Origin: Ehretia macrophylla
Taxonomy: Eukaryota > Streptophyta > Magnoliopsida > Boraginales > Ehretiaceae
Assembly: GCA_037974665.1 (NCBI GenBank)
Contig: CM075770.1
Span: 67,343,850-67,407,849, forward strand
Length of the DNA: 64,000 nucleotides
Direction of reading: 5' to 3'
The position numbers were made by a program, and so were the translations under genes. Of this stretch, positions 48,626 through 59,998 are shown one piece after another; the stretch's first letter is position 1; every line of letters begins with the position of its first letter. Below the pieces are notes generated by a model. That model worked only from the letters and a program-made list of their open reading frames with translations. It was not told where the DNA came from and made no database searches.

Positions 48626-49582
48626 CTAACTCTGAGACTGCGCTGGCCTATACTGAGTCTGAACCTGATATGGCCTCTGCTGAAACTGAGGCCGATAGTA
48701 ACTCTGCGGACCCTGAGGCCTATAAGAACCCTGCTGGGCTGGTGGCCTGTAGACAACCTGCTGTACTGGAGGCCTATATATAACCTGCTGGCCCTGTGGC
48801 TGATACGGCCTCTTACTAGGCTGACTGGAGACAATCTGATCCCATTTCCTCTTCTCTAACCTAGAAGCTGCATCAAAAGCCTCAGTGAAGATATCATAGC
48901 GATTCATAGCCATTACATCCTGAATCTCGGGCCTCAATCCCGACATAAATCTACGGGTCTTCCTTTCCTCCACAGCTACAAACTCCGGTGCATACCGGGA
49001 CAACCTAGTGAATGTAGCCTCATATTGAGCCACAGTAGAATCCCCCTGTACCAAAGACAAGAACTCAGCCTCTCTCCTCTCTCGTGCAACCCTCGGGATA
49101 TACTTATCCCTAAAAGCAGTCAGAAAGGTATCCCAAACATACGGAACACCCCGGGTCTCCCAACTGGCTCTCACAGTGCGCCACCATTCCTCTGCCTCAT
49201 CATCAAGCAAATAGACAGCACAAGTTACCTTCCTCTCATCAGTGTACTCGAGAGGATCAAAAATTTTCTCTAACTTACTAATCCACGACTCGGCCTTCCT
49301 ATCATCAGGCTCTCCCTGAAATCTAGGAGGATAGTACCCCAGAAACTCCTTCATAGTACCTCGACCGTGATTACCATCCTGTACATTCTGTATCTGAGCC
49401 TGCAACGCCTGAGTCTGAGCAGCCTGACCCGCTAACAACTGGGCCTGTCCAGCCATCAAATCTGCAATCCGATCCATTGCTGACCCTAACCTGCCATCAC
49501 CCCTATCACTGCCCTGTGCCACATTACCAGGGACCTCATCTACAATCTCGAGCCTACCACGAGTCCTCGGTCTACCGGCCAT
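48626..49582 (-). pseudogene. E4 gag (capsid), nearly intact
   Basis: The frame is open from 49636, but the likely start is the Met at 49580-49582 (MAGRPRTRGR), since basic starts of this kind are usual in these gags. A Gln/Ala-rich stretch (AGQAQLLAGQAAQTQALQAQ), likely coiled coil, is followed by the gag core (FQGEPDDRKAESWISKLEK, EEWWRTV, YEATFTRLSRY) and a tail of nine-residue YRP/QQ repeats. TAG at 48626-48628 stops it just before the zinc knuckles. It could still give a capsid lacking the nucleic-acid-binding part. Confidence 0.92.
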
Positions 49583-49803
49583 CGTACTAATCAAAGAGTT
49601 AGCACAGGTTATAGCACATAAACAGATTATATACAACTTTTAACACATAAACAACAAACTCATATAAAGCACATAGATCACATAAGTTTCAATCACATAA
49701 GCAAATTGATCACATAATCACATAAGCACTTACATCACATAATCACTTAATCATTTAGTCATATCAATACATAATTCATTTTTCTTTCTTTTCACACATA
49801 TTT

Positions 49804-49845
49804 CATGCAAAGACCATTACCCACATTCCGAGAATACCCCGGCTG
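49804..49845 (-). promoter_or_regulatory. Post-PBS leader motif of E4
   Basis: In sense CAGCCGGGGT, then TTCTCGG, then ATGTGGGTA, then CTTTGCATG. It is the closest autonomous match to the D1 and D2 leaders. Confidence 0.5.
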
Positions 49846-49858
49846 ACAACTAACATGC

Positions 49859-49870
49859 GCTCTGATACCA
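49859..49870 (-). promoter_or_regulatory. E4 primer binding site
   Basis: Reverse complement TGGTATCAGAGC, six bases inside the 5' LTR boundary. Confidence 0.9.
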
Positions 49871-49876
49871 CTTAAA

Positions 49877-52311
49877 TGTCACGCACGAAACTCGACCCCA
49901 CCTACAATCAGTCTGGACGCAACGGAATTTCGGCAGCGTAACGACAGTAAATAGATTTCCGAGGTTCTAAACCAACCTCATTAATAGCATTAAACATCCA
50001 ATTCTATAACCATACAAACAACAACTCCTCAACAGCATAACAAAACACAACATAACCGTAATATACAATAATCAATCTTCGTTATCTGCCTGCGTTCCAA
50101 CATAAAATACAATACCTCAACCTTATCATACATTTCAAAAATAGGTTGAGACACATCTACAACTTACCCATAGACAAAAGAAAGCCACTAAGTTAACATC
50201 ATTTGGATCATCAACTTTCAACATCTATTACAATAAGAACCATAAAGCATATAAAAGTCTATTAAGCTAATATACATGACATTAAACAACATAGAATCAT
50301 GGATAAGACTCAGGAATATATGACTCATCCACGTAAGGCACATTTTCCTCCTCAGGAGGCACGTACCCGTAATCCGGCTCTGCAACACCTGTAAGCATGC
50401 AATAATAGAGAGTGAGCTTATATACATAAGCCCAGTGAGGATCCGATAGATCTCGAGCAAGGTCTACTAAACTCCTTGGAATAATCCTTTGAGTCAGTAA
50501 ACACACAATAACACAAATAATACTATCATCACATAACTATATAACCAATCAATAAAGGATACTCTATTTGGTGTAGCTCCAAACGCCATCACGATCTCAA
50601 CCGTTCTTCTTATAACTCCCTATTACTCACGCACCCGAGGTACCTCACTAGCCCCTCCCTCCATGACACCTCCGTCATGCGAGCTGGGGGTAGCCTATGG
50701 CAGTCATGCCGTTATCAACCCGACAGCCCAACGCTGCCCGAGAGGTGGCACACACATACCAAGACTCCATAATCATCAATCATCAATCAATCATCAATCA
50801 ATCAATTGGGAGATCAGCAACGAAAGTGCCCGATTCCCGAACTCAATAATAATCAATCAATAACATTAATATATCATCAATATTTAATTAAACAACAAAC
50901 AACGAAGTTAGATGACAAAGTAGGCCATCTAACCGGACATGCATAATATACACAATTAAACCCTAAATTATTCATCAACAACTCACCATTCAACACTCAA
51001 ACACTACCCAACCATCTAAAGGCATCGTTCAAGAAATTAAAGAATGACAACCTAAACTTCTAAAATTCATAACTTACAATCTACTAATCCAAACATTTCC
51101 AAATCAGTTCCTATCACTCACCCATTCAACCTACTACATTAGCCCTCTCGGAAATCCACCATAACACCTACAAATCATGCCCGATAACCCTAAAACCCTA
51201 GGATGTCATGGCTGGATTTTTCGGATTTTCACACTAACAATGTAATCGAAAATTCGGTATTACAACAGCGCTAACAAATAATTATCAAGTATTTAGAAAT
51301 CGACGGCAATCGATTTCGATCAACACAACTCATTTAATTCAACTTTGAACATTTTAATCAAAATTAAATACCCGGAAAATAAAAATTATGCTACATCCGA
51401 CAGAAATTCGTAGTATTAGTATATAACGATCCCTAGCATGCAAGGAGCAATAATCTATCATCAGATTTCAATTCTAACGGTTAAATTTTCATTTATACGC
51501 AAAAACATAAAAATGACATTTTGAGATCTAGAAATTTTCTCTCACCTTTGATACGATATAAGCCTAGGAATGCGTGCTATGCGTGCCCAACAAGCAGAAT
51601 CCAAGTCGGTGCAAAGTTCTATGGACAAAAACTAGGTTTTTCTTTGAAAAATTGGATTGAAAAGCTTTGAAAATCTCTTTCTTTTTCTCTCTTCTTTCTC
51701 TCGGCCTTGTGTGTGTTTGTGGTGGTGTTTTGTGTTGTGTTGAGTGTGTGTTGATGACAATAGCTTATAAGGTCAATAATTAATTAAAGTCAAAGTTAAT
51801 TTAAATTGGTATTTTTGTGTTTTAATGACTTTAATTGCATTTTATTGCTCACCAAGTCTCAAAATAATTATGCAACCCCCACGATATCTCAAGTGGATTA
51901 TTTCTAGGTGATAAGAAGTTTTACAATCCAACAATTTCACCCGAGTCGGCTTAAAACTCGATTTTTGCAAAAGTCGGTGTAAAAACCCTAATAAATTCTT
52001 AAGCCGATTTTAAAACTGTTTTCATCAAACACATGTCTATTAAATTCCGTGGACTAGGTCTAGAAGGGTTAAAAAGACCAGTTTCAAAATTTTAGCGGAC
52101 GTGTTTTGAAAATACTATTCACTAAAAATCGACGATAAAATTTCTGACTCCGTTTTTTATGAAAATTTCATGAATGCACATTTAGCACGTATTAGGAGTA
52201 TTGACATCAAAATTATAACTTTCTAGGTCCTATAGCACATAAACAGATCATATGCACGCAAAACGAGGTATAGCACGTAAAACGAGATAAGCAGAAAAGT
52301 GGGGTTTCACA
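49877..52311 (-). repeat. E4 5' LTR (family E)
   Basis: 2435 bp, TGTCACGCACG...GGGTTTCACA. Island at about 50570-50760; ATCA run at 50770-50806. Confidence 0.94.
50416..50431 (-). promoter_or_regulatory. LTR hairpin, E4 5' LTR
   Basis: GCTTAT, loop ATAC, ATAAGC; plus-strand flank CCAGTGAGG. Confidence 0.6.
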
Positions 52312-52316
52312 CATAT

Positions 52317-53183
52317 CGAGAGCGATAGTTAGAAAATGAATTCTAGTCCTCAGCAAAAAAGTGAAAACTAGTATTTGGTGTTTTAATTTTAGTATTTTAG
52401 TTGTATTTAACTAGTATTAGATTTGTGTTGGTTGTTTTAGCTTTAAAATGCATAAAATAAGCCTATTTGACCAAGTTTAAGTTAGCTTTGACCAAGGGCT
52501 TGACTTGTTGACTTGTTATCATCTTTTATAAGCTTAAAATAACAAGGAAAATAAAGAAAAAAAGCTGAAAAACATAATGCTAAGGGCCGAAAATATACAA
52601 GGAAGAAAAAAAAAACCTTTCAACTGCAAACTTCAATTTCTTCGCAGGAGCTTGTGCAGGGTGGTTTCTGAGGCATCCTACGAGGTTTTCCTAGCGTCTA
52701 GGAGCGTTTAAGGTGAGGGTTTCATCGTTATTTGCGCATTTGAAAATATTATGTCTAAACTTTAATTTTTAGAAATTATGCGTAGATTGTTATTTTATCC
52801 GTTTTGTTGCTTAAAGAATGTTCCTTGTTGATTGTAGAACATGTATTTATAGCTTTTTAGCATTTTCTGCGGTTGAATATTGAAATTGCAATTTAGATTG
52901 ATAATTGAATAGTAAATTCTGAATAGTAAACCCTCGTTTCGATGAAGTTGCTTCGTTATACGTTCTATTGATGTAGGAAGGTGCTAGATATGCTAGAATG
53001 CCTAAATGTGTGGTTTAACTGGATTGTGTAATGGAAAAATGGAGGAAAATAGCTTAGTGAAAGTTGGGGTCGTTTAGGTCAACTTTGGAATTTTATCGTT
53101 TTGCGTGATGGCATTGTCTCAGGAGGCCATGGAAGCACTTTTGGTGTGATTATGGCGTTGGTTGGGTATTTTGTTAGGGTAGC
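52317..53183 (+). repeat. D1 3' LTR, second part
   Basis: Resumes D1's LTR (CGAGAGCGATAG) after E4's second CATAT and follows 38370-39240 until F interrupts it. GTAGC (53179-53183) is F's expected target site. Confidence 0.92.
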
Positions 53184-53794
53184 TGTCACGCCCCGACCCA
53201 ACCCCAAGGTAAAGGTTAAGTCCGGACCCGATACACGGACAGAGTCTCCCCTGTACCGTGGACATTCTGAAAACCTGTAAACTCTCAAATAAGGTAACCA
53301 CAAGATAAACAAACTTTTCATGGCTAAATATTTAAAGATTCAAGGCCATCCGAGCCTTGAAGCAAACAACAGTTCCAAAACCACACAAGCATACAAGTAA
53401 CTTTGTTTACAACATAATCTAATAGCCATGACCTTCTAGGATAACATTAAAATGTACTTAAAAGATAAAACATTCTACATTAAGCCATTCATTCCCAAGC
53501 ATGCAAAGTGAATAAAAGTATAAACCTAAATTATCACAAAACATAGGCTTCTAAATCTACACCACAATCAACTATACTTTAACTTGTACAACAAGCATAT
53601 ACATAGCCCTCAGGCTACAAAATAGGACATAAAATAAACAGATGAGCCTTCCACATAGCAGCAAGAATTTAAACCACCTCAAGCTATCAGGCACAGCAAC
53701 TAAGGTAAATGATCAATCTGAATTTCCTCCTCCTCAACTAAATCAACAAGCTGGGGATCACCCTCAGCGTCTCCTGAAACATATATCGAGGTAT

Positions 53795-53813
53795 GAGCAA
53801 CCACTGTTGCCCA
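53795..53813 (-). promoter_or_regulatory. LTR hairpin, F
   Basis: GCAAC (53797-53801), loop CACT, GTTGC (53806-53810), then CCAGTGAGGG. In sense it is followed by TTTCAGG. Confidence 0.6.
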
Positions 53814-54188
53814 GTGAGGGATATAGTCCCGGGGCGTGCAATGCAACATTTAATAAAGTTAAACAACAATAACAATTAGACAATTAAAGAAACAATGATA
53901 GCTTAAATAACCACACATTTAAAAGCATACATTTCACATAACCCTATACACCAATCTTCACTGTCTTCATTCATGATCCACGAACCACGATCACGATCAC
54001 AATAAGTCGGCATAGCCCCAAACACTCCAGTGGGTGTACTCCGGATGTACCCCGATAATCCTACGACCCAACATCCCCTGGCAATCTCCGGACCAGGCGA
54101 ATGTGGGACTAGGGCACGGAGTTTGAATATCCACCGGCAAGCCCTCTGCCACCCAGCCGATATTCAACACATCCGCCCCTGACACTAT

Positions 54189-54200
54189 GGTTGCGCAACC
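54189..54200. repeat. Palindrome GGTTGCGCAACC in F
   Basis: Perfect 12-bp palindrome. G is inserted two bases to the right, so G's likely TSD ACCAC overlaps its end. Confidence 0.7.
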
Positions 54201-54202
54201 AC

Positions 54203-56652
54203 TGTCACGTCCCAACTCGACCCCTTCTATAACCAGTCATGACGCAACGGAATTTCGGCAGTATAACGACAGTAAATAGGATACCGAGGTTCTAAACCAA
54301 CCTCCATAAGACATCATACCTCAACTACATAAACCATACAATAAACAACTCTTCAATAAATACAACATACATCATGACTATATTATACAATAAGCATTCC
54401 TCGTTATACGCCTCCATTCCAACATAATACATAAACCTTAATATACAATACAAAAACATATTGAGCCAATTTAGCAACCTAATCATAAACAAAAGAAAGG
54501 CTACTAACACAACATCAACTAATTCATTAACTTAACAACATCTTATACAATATAAACTACAAAGCAGATAAAAGTCTACTATGTTAATTTACAAGATAAT
54601 AAAACATGTACGACATCACGGATAAGACTCTGGAACATAGGACGCCTCCACGTAAGGCACGTTTTCCACATTCTCCTCTTAAGGAGGCCCGTACCCATAA
54701 TCTTGCGAAAGTCCACCTGTAAACATGCAATAATAGAGAGTGAGCTTATATAAAATAAGCCCAGCGAGGATCCGATAGATCTCGAGCAAGGTCTACTAAA
54801 CTCCTTGGAATAATCCTTTGAGTCAGTAAACACACAATAACATAAATAATACTATCATCACATAACTATATAACCATTCAATAAAGGATACTCTAGTTGG
54901 TGTAGCTCCATACGCCATCACGATCTCAACCCTTCTTCTTATAACTCCCCATTACTCATATACCCGGGGTACCTCACTAGCCCCTCCCTCCATGACACCT
55001 CCGTCATACGAGCTGAGGGTAGTCTCTGGCAGTCATGCCGTTTTCAACCCGACAGCCCAACGCTGCCCGATAGGTGGCACACACATACCAAGACTCCATA
55101 ACAATCATCAATAATCAATCAATCATCAATCAATAATCTGGGAGATCAGCAACAAAAGTGCCAGATTCCCGTACTCAATAATCAATCAATATAACATCAA
55201 TATAACATCAATATTTAATTAAACAACTAACAACTAAGTTAGATGACAAAGTAGGCCATCTAACCGAACATGCATTAAACACACAATCAAACCCTAGTTT
55301 ACCCATCATCAACTCACAATTCAATCACTCAACCCATCCCCAATCAACTAAGGCTCAATCTAACATTATAAACAAAGACAACCTAAACTTCAATTAATCA
55401 TATCTTACATTCTACTAATCCAAACAACTCTGAATCAGTTTCAAACACTCACCCATTCAACCATCTACATTAGCCCCCTCGTAAAACCACCATAACACCT
55501 CCAAATCATGCCCGATAACTCTAAAACCCTAAGGTGTCAAGGCTGAATTTTCCGGATTTTCACCCAAACATCATAATCGAAAATTCGGCATTACAACGGC
55601 GCTACCATGTAATTATCAAACATTTAGAAATCGACGGCAATCGATTCCGATCAACACAACTCAATTAAATCAACATTGAACAATTTAATCAAATTTAAAT
55701 ACCCGAAAAATAAAAATTATGCTACAACCGATAAAAACTTGTACTATTACAGCTAAATGATCCCTAGCATGCAAGGAGCAATAATCTAACATCATATTAG
55801 AATTCTAACGGTTCGATTTTCAATTCTACGCAAAAACACAAAAGTTAAGTTTTGAGATCCATAATTTCTCTCACCTTTGATGCGATATATGCCTAGGAAT
55901 GCATGCAATGCGTGCCTAACAAGCGGAATCCAAGTCGGCACGAAGTTCTACGGACAAAAACTAGGTTTTTCTTTGAATTTTATCTTGGAAAACCTTGAAA
56001 CTCTTTGGCTTTTTTTTCTCCTATGGCTCTCGGCCCTTTTTGTGTGTATGGAGTTTGTTTTGTGTTGTGTTGAGTGTGTGTTGATGACTAAATGCAATGA
56101 AAAGCTTGGTCAAATAAATAAAATGCAAAGTCAAAGTACTATTTTAGTCCTTTAATTCATTTTCTTGTCTTTTAAATGCATTTTAGCTAAATCCTTGCTC
56201 AAAACAAAAATGCAACTCCTAAGATAGCTCAAGTAGGTTATTGTTGGGTGACAAGAAGTTTTACAATCCAACAATTTCACCCGAGTCGGCTTAAAACTCG
56301 ATTTTTGCAAAAGTCGGTGTAAAAATCCTAATAAATTCTTAAGCCGATTTTAAAACCGTTTTCATCAAACACAGGTCTATTAAAGTCCGTGGTCTAGGTC
56401 TAGAAGGTTTAAAAAGACCAGTTTCAAAATTTTAGCGGACGTGTTTCGAAAATACTATTCACTGAATATCGACCATAAAATTTCTGACTCCGTTTTTGAT
56501 GAAAATTTCATGAATGCACATTTAACATGTTCTAGGAGTATTGATATCAAAATTATAACATTCTAGGCCCTATAGCACATAAACAGGTCATATGCACGCA
56601 AAACGAGACAAAGCACGTAAATCAAGTTAAAGCAGATAAGTGGGGTTTCACA
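54203..56652 (-). repeat. G 3' LTR (family E)
   Basis: 2450 bp, TGTCACGTCCCAACTCGACC...GGGTTTCACA; aligned by eye with the E3 and E4 LTRs. Island at about 54890-55095. Confidence 0.92.
54744..54760 (-). promoter_or_regulatory. LTR hairpin, G
   Basis: GCTTAT (54744-54749), loop ATAAA, ATAAGC (54755-54760), then CCAGCGAGGA. Confidence 0.6.
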
Positions 56653-56688
56653 TTCTCTCCCCCTTAAAGAAATTTCACCCTCAAAATT
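56653..56688 (-). promoter_or_regulatory. G polypurine tract and pre-PPT hairpin
   Basis: PPT in sense CTTTAAGGGGGAGAGAA. Hairpin 56671-56688: AATTTT, loop GAGGGT, GAAATT, where one pair is T-G wobble instead of C-G. Confidence 0.72.
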
Positions 56689-56730
56689 CTTACTTGATGT
56701 ACTGAACAAATCTGGGTACTGTTGCTGCAT

Positions 56731-57187
56731 CTAATCCCGTCTCTCCCAAGTAGCTTCCTCAATACCGTGATGCTTCCACAACACCTTAACCATCGGAATC
56801 TTCTTCGACCTCAACTCTCGTTCCATCTGATCAAGAATATGAAACGATCGCGCGTCATAAGTCAGACTCTCACAAAGTTGTAACGGCTCTGGCTCAAGAA
56901 TATGAGAAGGATCTGGATTATATTTCTGCAAATTAGACACGTGAAATATATCGTGGACATTAGAGAAGTTCTCCGGTAAAGCCAACCGATATGCCAACTT
57001 ACCAACCCTACTGGTAATCTCAAACGGCCCAACAAATCTAGGACTCAGCTTTCTACCTTTACCATAATGAGCAAACCCCTTACGAGGAGACAATCTCAAG
57101 AAAACCCGATCTCCGACTGCAAACTCCAAATCCTGACGACGCTTATCAGCATAACTCTTGAATCTACTCTGAGCCGTAAGCATTCTC
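56731..57187 (-). pseudogene. G pol, integrase C-terminus and chromodomain-like tail
   Basis: A 150-codon open piece from 57183: AQSRFKSYADKRRQD, VGDRVFLRLSPRKG, HDIFHVSNL, then the tail with VKVLWKHHG and ATWERRD. TAG at 56731-56733 stops it (CAG in E4). Beyond the stop the frame runs on through hairpin and PPT as in E3 and E4. Upstream pol is separated from it by D2. Confidence 0.9.
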
Positions 57188-59984
57188 TGTCATAACCCGA
57201 ACCCGGCATGCATTTAATAGCACTTAACTCCATTTGATTAAATGTTTAATTAGTTAAATCAACCAATTTGCACTATTTTAATATTACTCTTGGAAGCATT
57301 TAATAGTTGTAAATTGAATAATTAAAATATTATTACCTATTCCTGATAATTTTAGTAACAGAATTTCTTTCTTGTGATTAATTAAGTGTTATCTTAAATG
57401 TTAGGGTTTAATTGTGTTTGACTATGTGTTTATATTAACCTTCATTTGTAGCTTAATATTAACTTCATAATTCTTTTAAATATTCTAGAAATAGTCAAAT
57501 TAATTATTTTAAATGAATATTGATTACCTTGATTGTCTTGATTATTTTAATAATCGGTTTTGGTTGTTTTGCATTAAAATCACTCAGTTTTCAAATAAAT
57601 GAGAAAAGTAACTCCGAGCCGGAGTAAAATTTAAACTATGATGCTTTCCAAAAATGATATATTTCTTAGATTCTTTGAGATTTAATTGTCACTTCTTTGT
57701 TGACGCAAAGTGCATAGCATATCGAGAGCGATAGTTAGGAAATGATTTTCAGTCCTCAGCAAATAGTGAAACCTAGTATTTAGTGTTTTAATTTTAGTGT
57801 TTTAAGTTGTATTTAACTGGAATTGGATTTATGTTACTTGTTTTAGCTTAAAAATGCATAAAACAAGCTTATTTGACTAAGTTTAAGTTAGTTGACCAAG
57901 CCTTGACCAAGTTGACCTTGTGTCATCTTTTAAAATAGCTTAAATAGCACAAAACAAAACAAAAAAGAAAGCTGACAACAGAACCAGCTAGGGCCGAAAA
58001 TGAGGGAGAAGAAAAAAATAAAAAATTCAACTTCAATTCTTCAATTCTTCGCGTGAGCTTGCACGGGGTGGTTTTCGAGGCATCCTACGAGGTTTTCCTA
58101 GCGTCTAGGAGTGTCTAAGGTGAGGGTTTCATGTTTATTTGCGCATTTGAAAGTTTTGTGTGTCAACTTTTATTTTTGAGTTTTATCCGTAGAATGTTAT
58201 TTTGATCGTTTTAAGGCTTATAGAATATTCTCTAGCAATCGTAGAACATGTATTTATAGCTTTTTAACATTTTCTGCAGTTGAATATTGAAATTGAAATA
58301 TAATTTGTTAGTTGAATAGTAAAACATGAATAGTAAACCCTTGAAACGATAAAGTTGCACTGTTATACTGTCTGTTGATGTAGAAATGTGCTAGGTATGC
58401 TGGAATGTCTAAATGCATGATTTTTTTAGGTTGCGTAATGGAATAAATGAGAAAAACGGCTTAGTGAAAGTCGGGGTCGTTTAGGTCGAGTTTGTCGTTT
58501 TTCTCATTTTGCGTGTTGGCATTGTTTCGGGTGGCCATGGAAGCACTTTTGGTGCGGTTATGGCATTGGTTGGGTGATCGGTTGAGGTAGTTGTAGTTCA
58601 AACGAGCAAAGGGGGAAATCGGGGCTTTGCGCGAATTCTAGGGTAAAGTAGGGTTTCGAGGTCCTTAGACGTGCCTTATGGTGACCTAGGAGGATTGGCG
58701 AAGTCGGTTTCCAGAACTCATGGCTCGTTTGGAAATGGTAGTGTTTTGATAGTTGGGGTCGATTTGTGATTTTTCTTGTTATCTTGATATTATTTCTATA
58801 GAATGCTTAGGGTTGCTTGATATACTTGTTTAATTGGTGTTATTGTTGCTTATTATTGCTTGTTATGCTTGAAAAGTTGGTTGAATGCTAGTATTGATTG
58901 TGATTGCTTGTTATCTCGTTTGTTGTCACTAGTTTGTATTGTTGTGCTATCGCTCGTTTATTGCCTTGTATCGAGTCTTGCATTGCATAGTGTCTCGCGC
59001 GTGAGTGATGGGCCTCTCTGGGTAGCCTCGGGTTGCCAGTGTTGGTTGCTCTAGCTCCGCTACTATTCCCTTTTCTCGCTTGGGTTGCCTCCCAGGGAGA
59101 TTTGGGTCATAGATTGATGGATACTTCCGGGGTATTCCAAACTGGTGTTATAAGGTGGATGCGCACTTATTGTCATCGTTGTCAACATCAAGCTCGAGAA
59201 TGATGTATCGCTCGTGAAATGGTACATTGCACGTATGAGTGAACCATAGCCTTCAAAGTGTGGTATAGCTTTGAATGGTTGTGTTAATGCTTTCAGTAAT
59301 TGCTTATTGTATTGATTGTATGTTTTGATTGTTTATTTATCAGTTATATTGCTTAACTGTCTTATTTGCATTGCACAGCTTTCTTTCTCTCCAACTCGAT
59401 ATCTGTTTCGCCCTCACTGAGTATACGTGTTGTGTATACTCACTCCTCACCACCACATTTCAAGAAATGCCATGTTAGCTGGAAAGTTCGTGATTTCGTG
59501 AATGTCCGTGCTTGAAGAGTTGTCCTGCGTGCCTATGTGACTTGAGTTGTCAAAGTTGTAAAGTTGTATGCTTTTATGTATTATATGTATTCAATGTTAA
59601 AGGGGATGTAATTTATGTTTCATTACATTATGCATTTAGTTAATGTAGCTTAACTTCAATGTATATTTGTAATGACAAGGAAAAGAGATAGAAAGGTATG
59701 ATAGTCTAGCTTATGAAATAGGTTGATGTAGTTTAATTGCTAAGCTTGAATATATATTTACTTGTGATTTGCTTGTTGTGAATCAAGGCTCGGATGGCCT
59801 TGAGGTGGTTGAATGTTTGGAAATGGTATTGGTCCACTTATATGCTGTCGCAGGTTTTACATTTCGCCTAGAAACAGGGGAGACTCCGTCCGTTTTCCCT
59901 GAAAATTATGCCCGGGTTTAGAATTGGGTTGTGAATAGATTGATTGATAGAACTCCCGGTCTCGAGAGGGATCGGGGTGTTTCA
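57188..59984 (+). repeat. D2 5' LTR (family D)
   Basis: 2797 bp, TGTCATAACCC...GGGGTGTTTCA (D1 ends TGTTACA). Island at about 58990-59250. Confidence 0.93.
59419..59441 (+). promoter_or_regulatory. LTR hairpin, D2 5' LTR
   Basis: GAGTATAC, loop GTGTTGT, GTATACTC; then CACTCCTC and TTTCAAG. The AG after TTTCA is one base later than in D1. Confidence 0.6.
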
Positions 59985-59986
59985 GG

Positions 59987-59998
59987 TGGTATCAGAGC
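59987..59998 (+). promoter_or_regulatory. D2 primer binding site
   Basis: TGGTATCAGAGC, two bases after the 5' LTR. Confidence 0.9.

Larger units (their letters stand above)
42465..52311 (-). mobile_element. E4: complete but inactive E-family gypsy chromovirus, TSD CATAT
   Basis: 9847 bp with LTRs 42465-44898 and 49877-52311, PBS, gag, pol and PPT in the right order, and CATAT at 42460-42464 and 52312-52316. The two LTRs differ only at scattered sites, so E4 looks younger than E3. The reading frame has stops at 48626-48628, 47816-47818, 46468-46470 and 44992-44994, a small indel near 47012 and a deletion near 46862. It carries the best-preserved integrase in the window. Confidence 0.95.
38069..53183 (+). 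mobile_element. D1: non-autonomous family-D element (LARD-like), disrupted by E4 and F
   Basis: 5' LTR 38069-40707, PBS, a 1453-bp interior without gag-pol, PPT, and a 3' LTR starting at 42161. The 3' LTR is split by E4 (42465-52311), resumes at 52317 and is cut again by F at 53184; its last 1.5 kb lies outside the window. Expected TSD: AAGCC (38064-38068). D1 sits in S2, an LTR of its own family in the opposite orientation. Confidence 0.9.
53184..54202 (-). mobile_element. F: family-A-like LTR fragment, cut by G
   Basis: Starts TGTCACGCCCCGACCCAACC, close to E1's LTR start, with CGGACAGAGTCTCCCCTGT as in families A and D. 1019 bp are visible. It includes the island (54010-54200) and ends two bases after the palindrome at 54189-54200, where G has inserted. 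The remainder is off the window. Confidence 0.87.
54203..57187 (-). mobile_element. G: E-family element, left part, cut by D2
   Basis: 3' LTR 54203-56652, PPT, then the end of pol on the minus strand up to 57187, where D2 begins. The rest of pol, gag and the 5' LTR are off the window. Expected TSD: ACCAC (54198-54202). Confidence 0.9.

Noticed and set aside
43359-50806. ATCA runs as a possible CRISPR or satellite array
   Set aside because: Short irregular microsatellites without spacers, duplicated simply because they lie in both LTRs.
27299-50863. Similar plus-strand ORFs in E-family LTRs (AYGSHA...CPRGGTHIP)
   Set aside because: They lie antisense to the element and recur because LTRs are copies of each other; no start context or domain.
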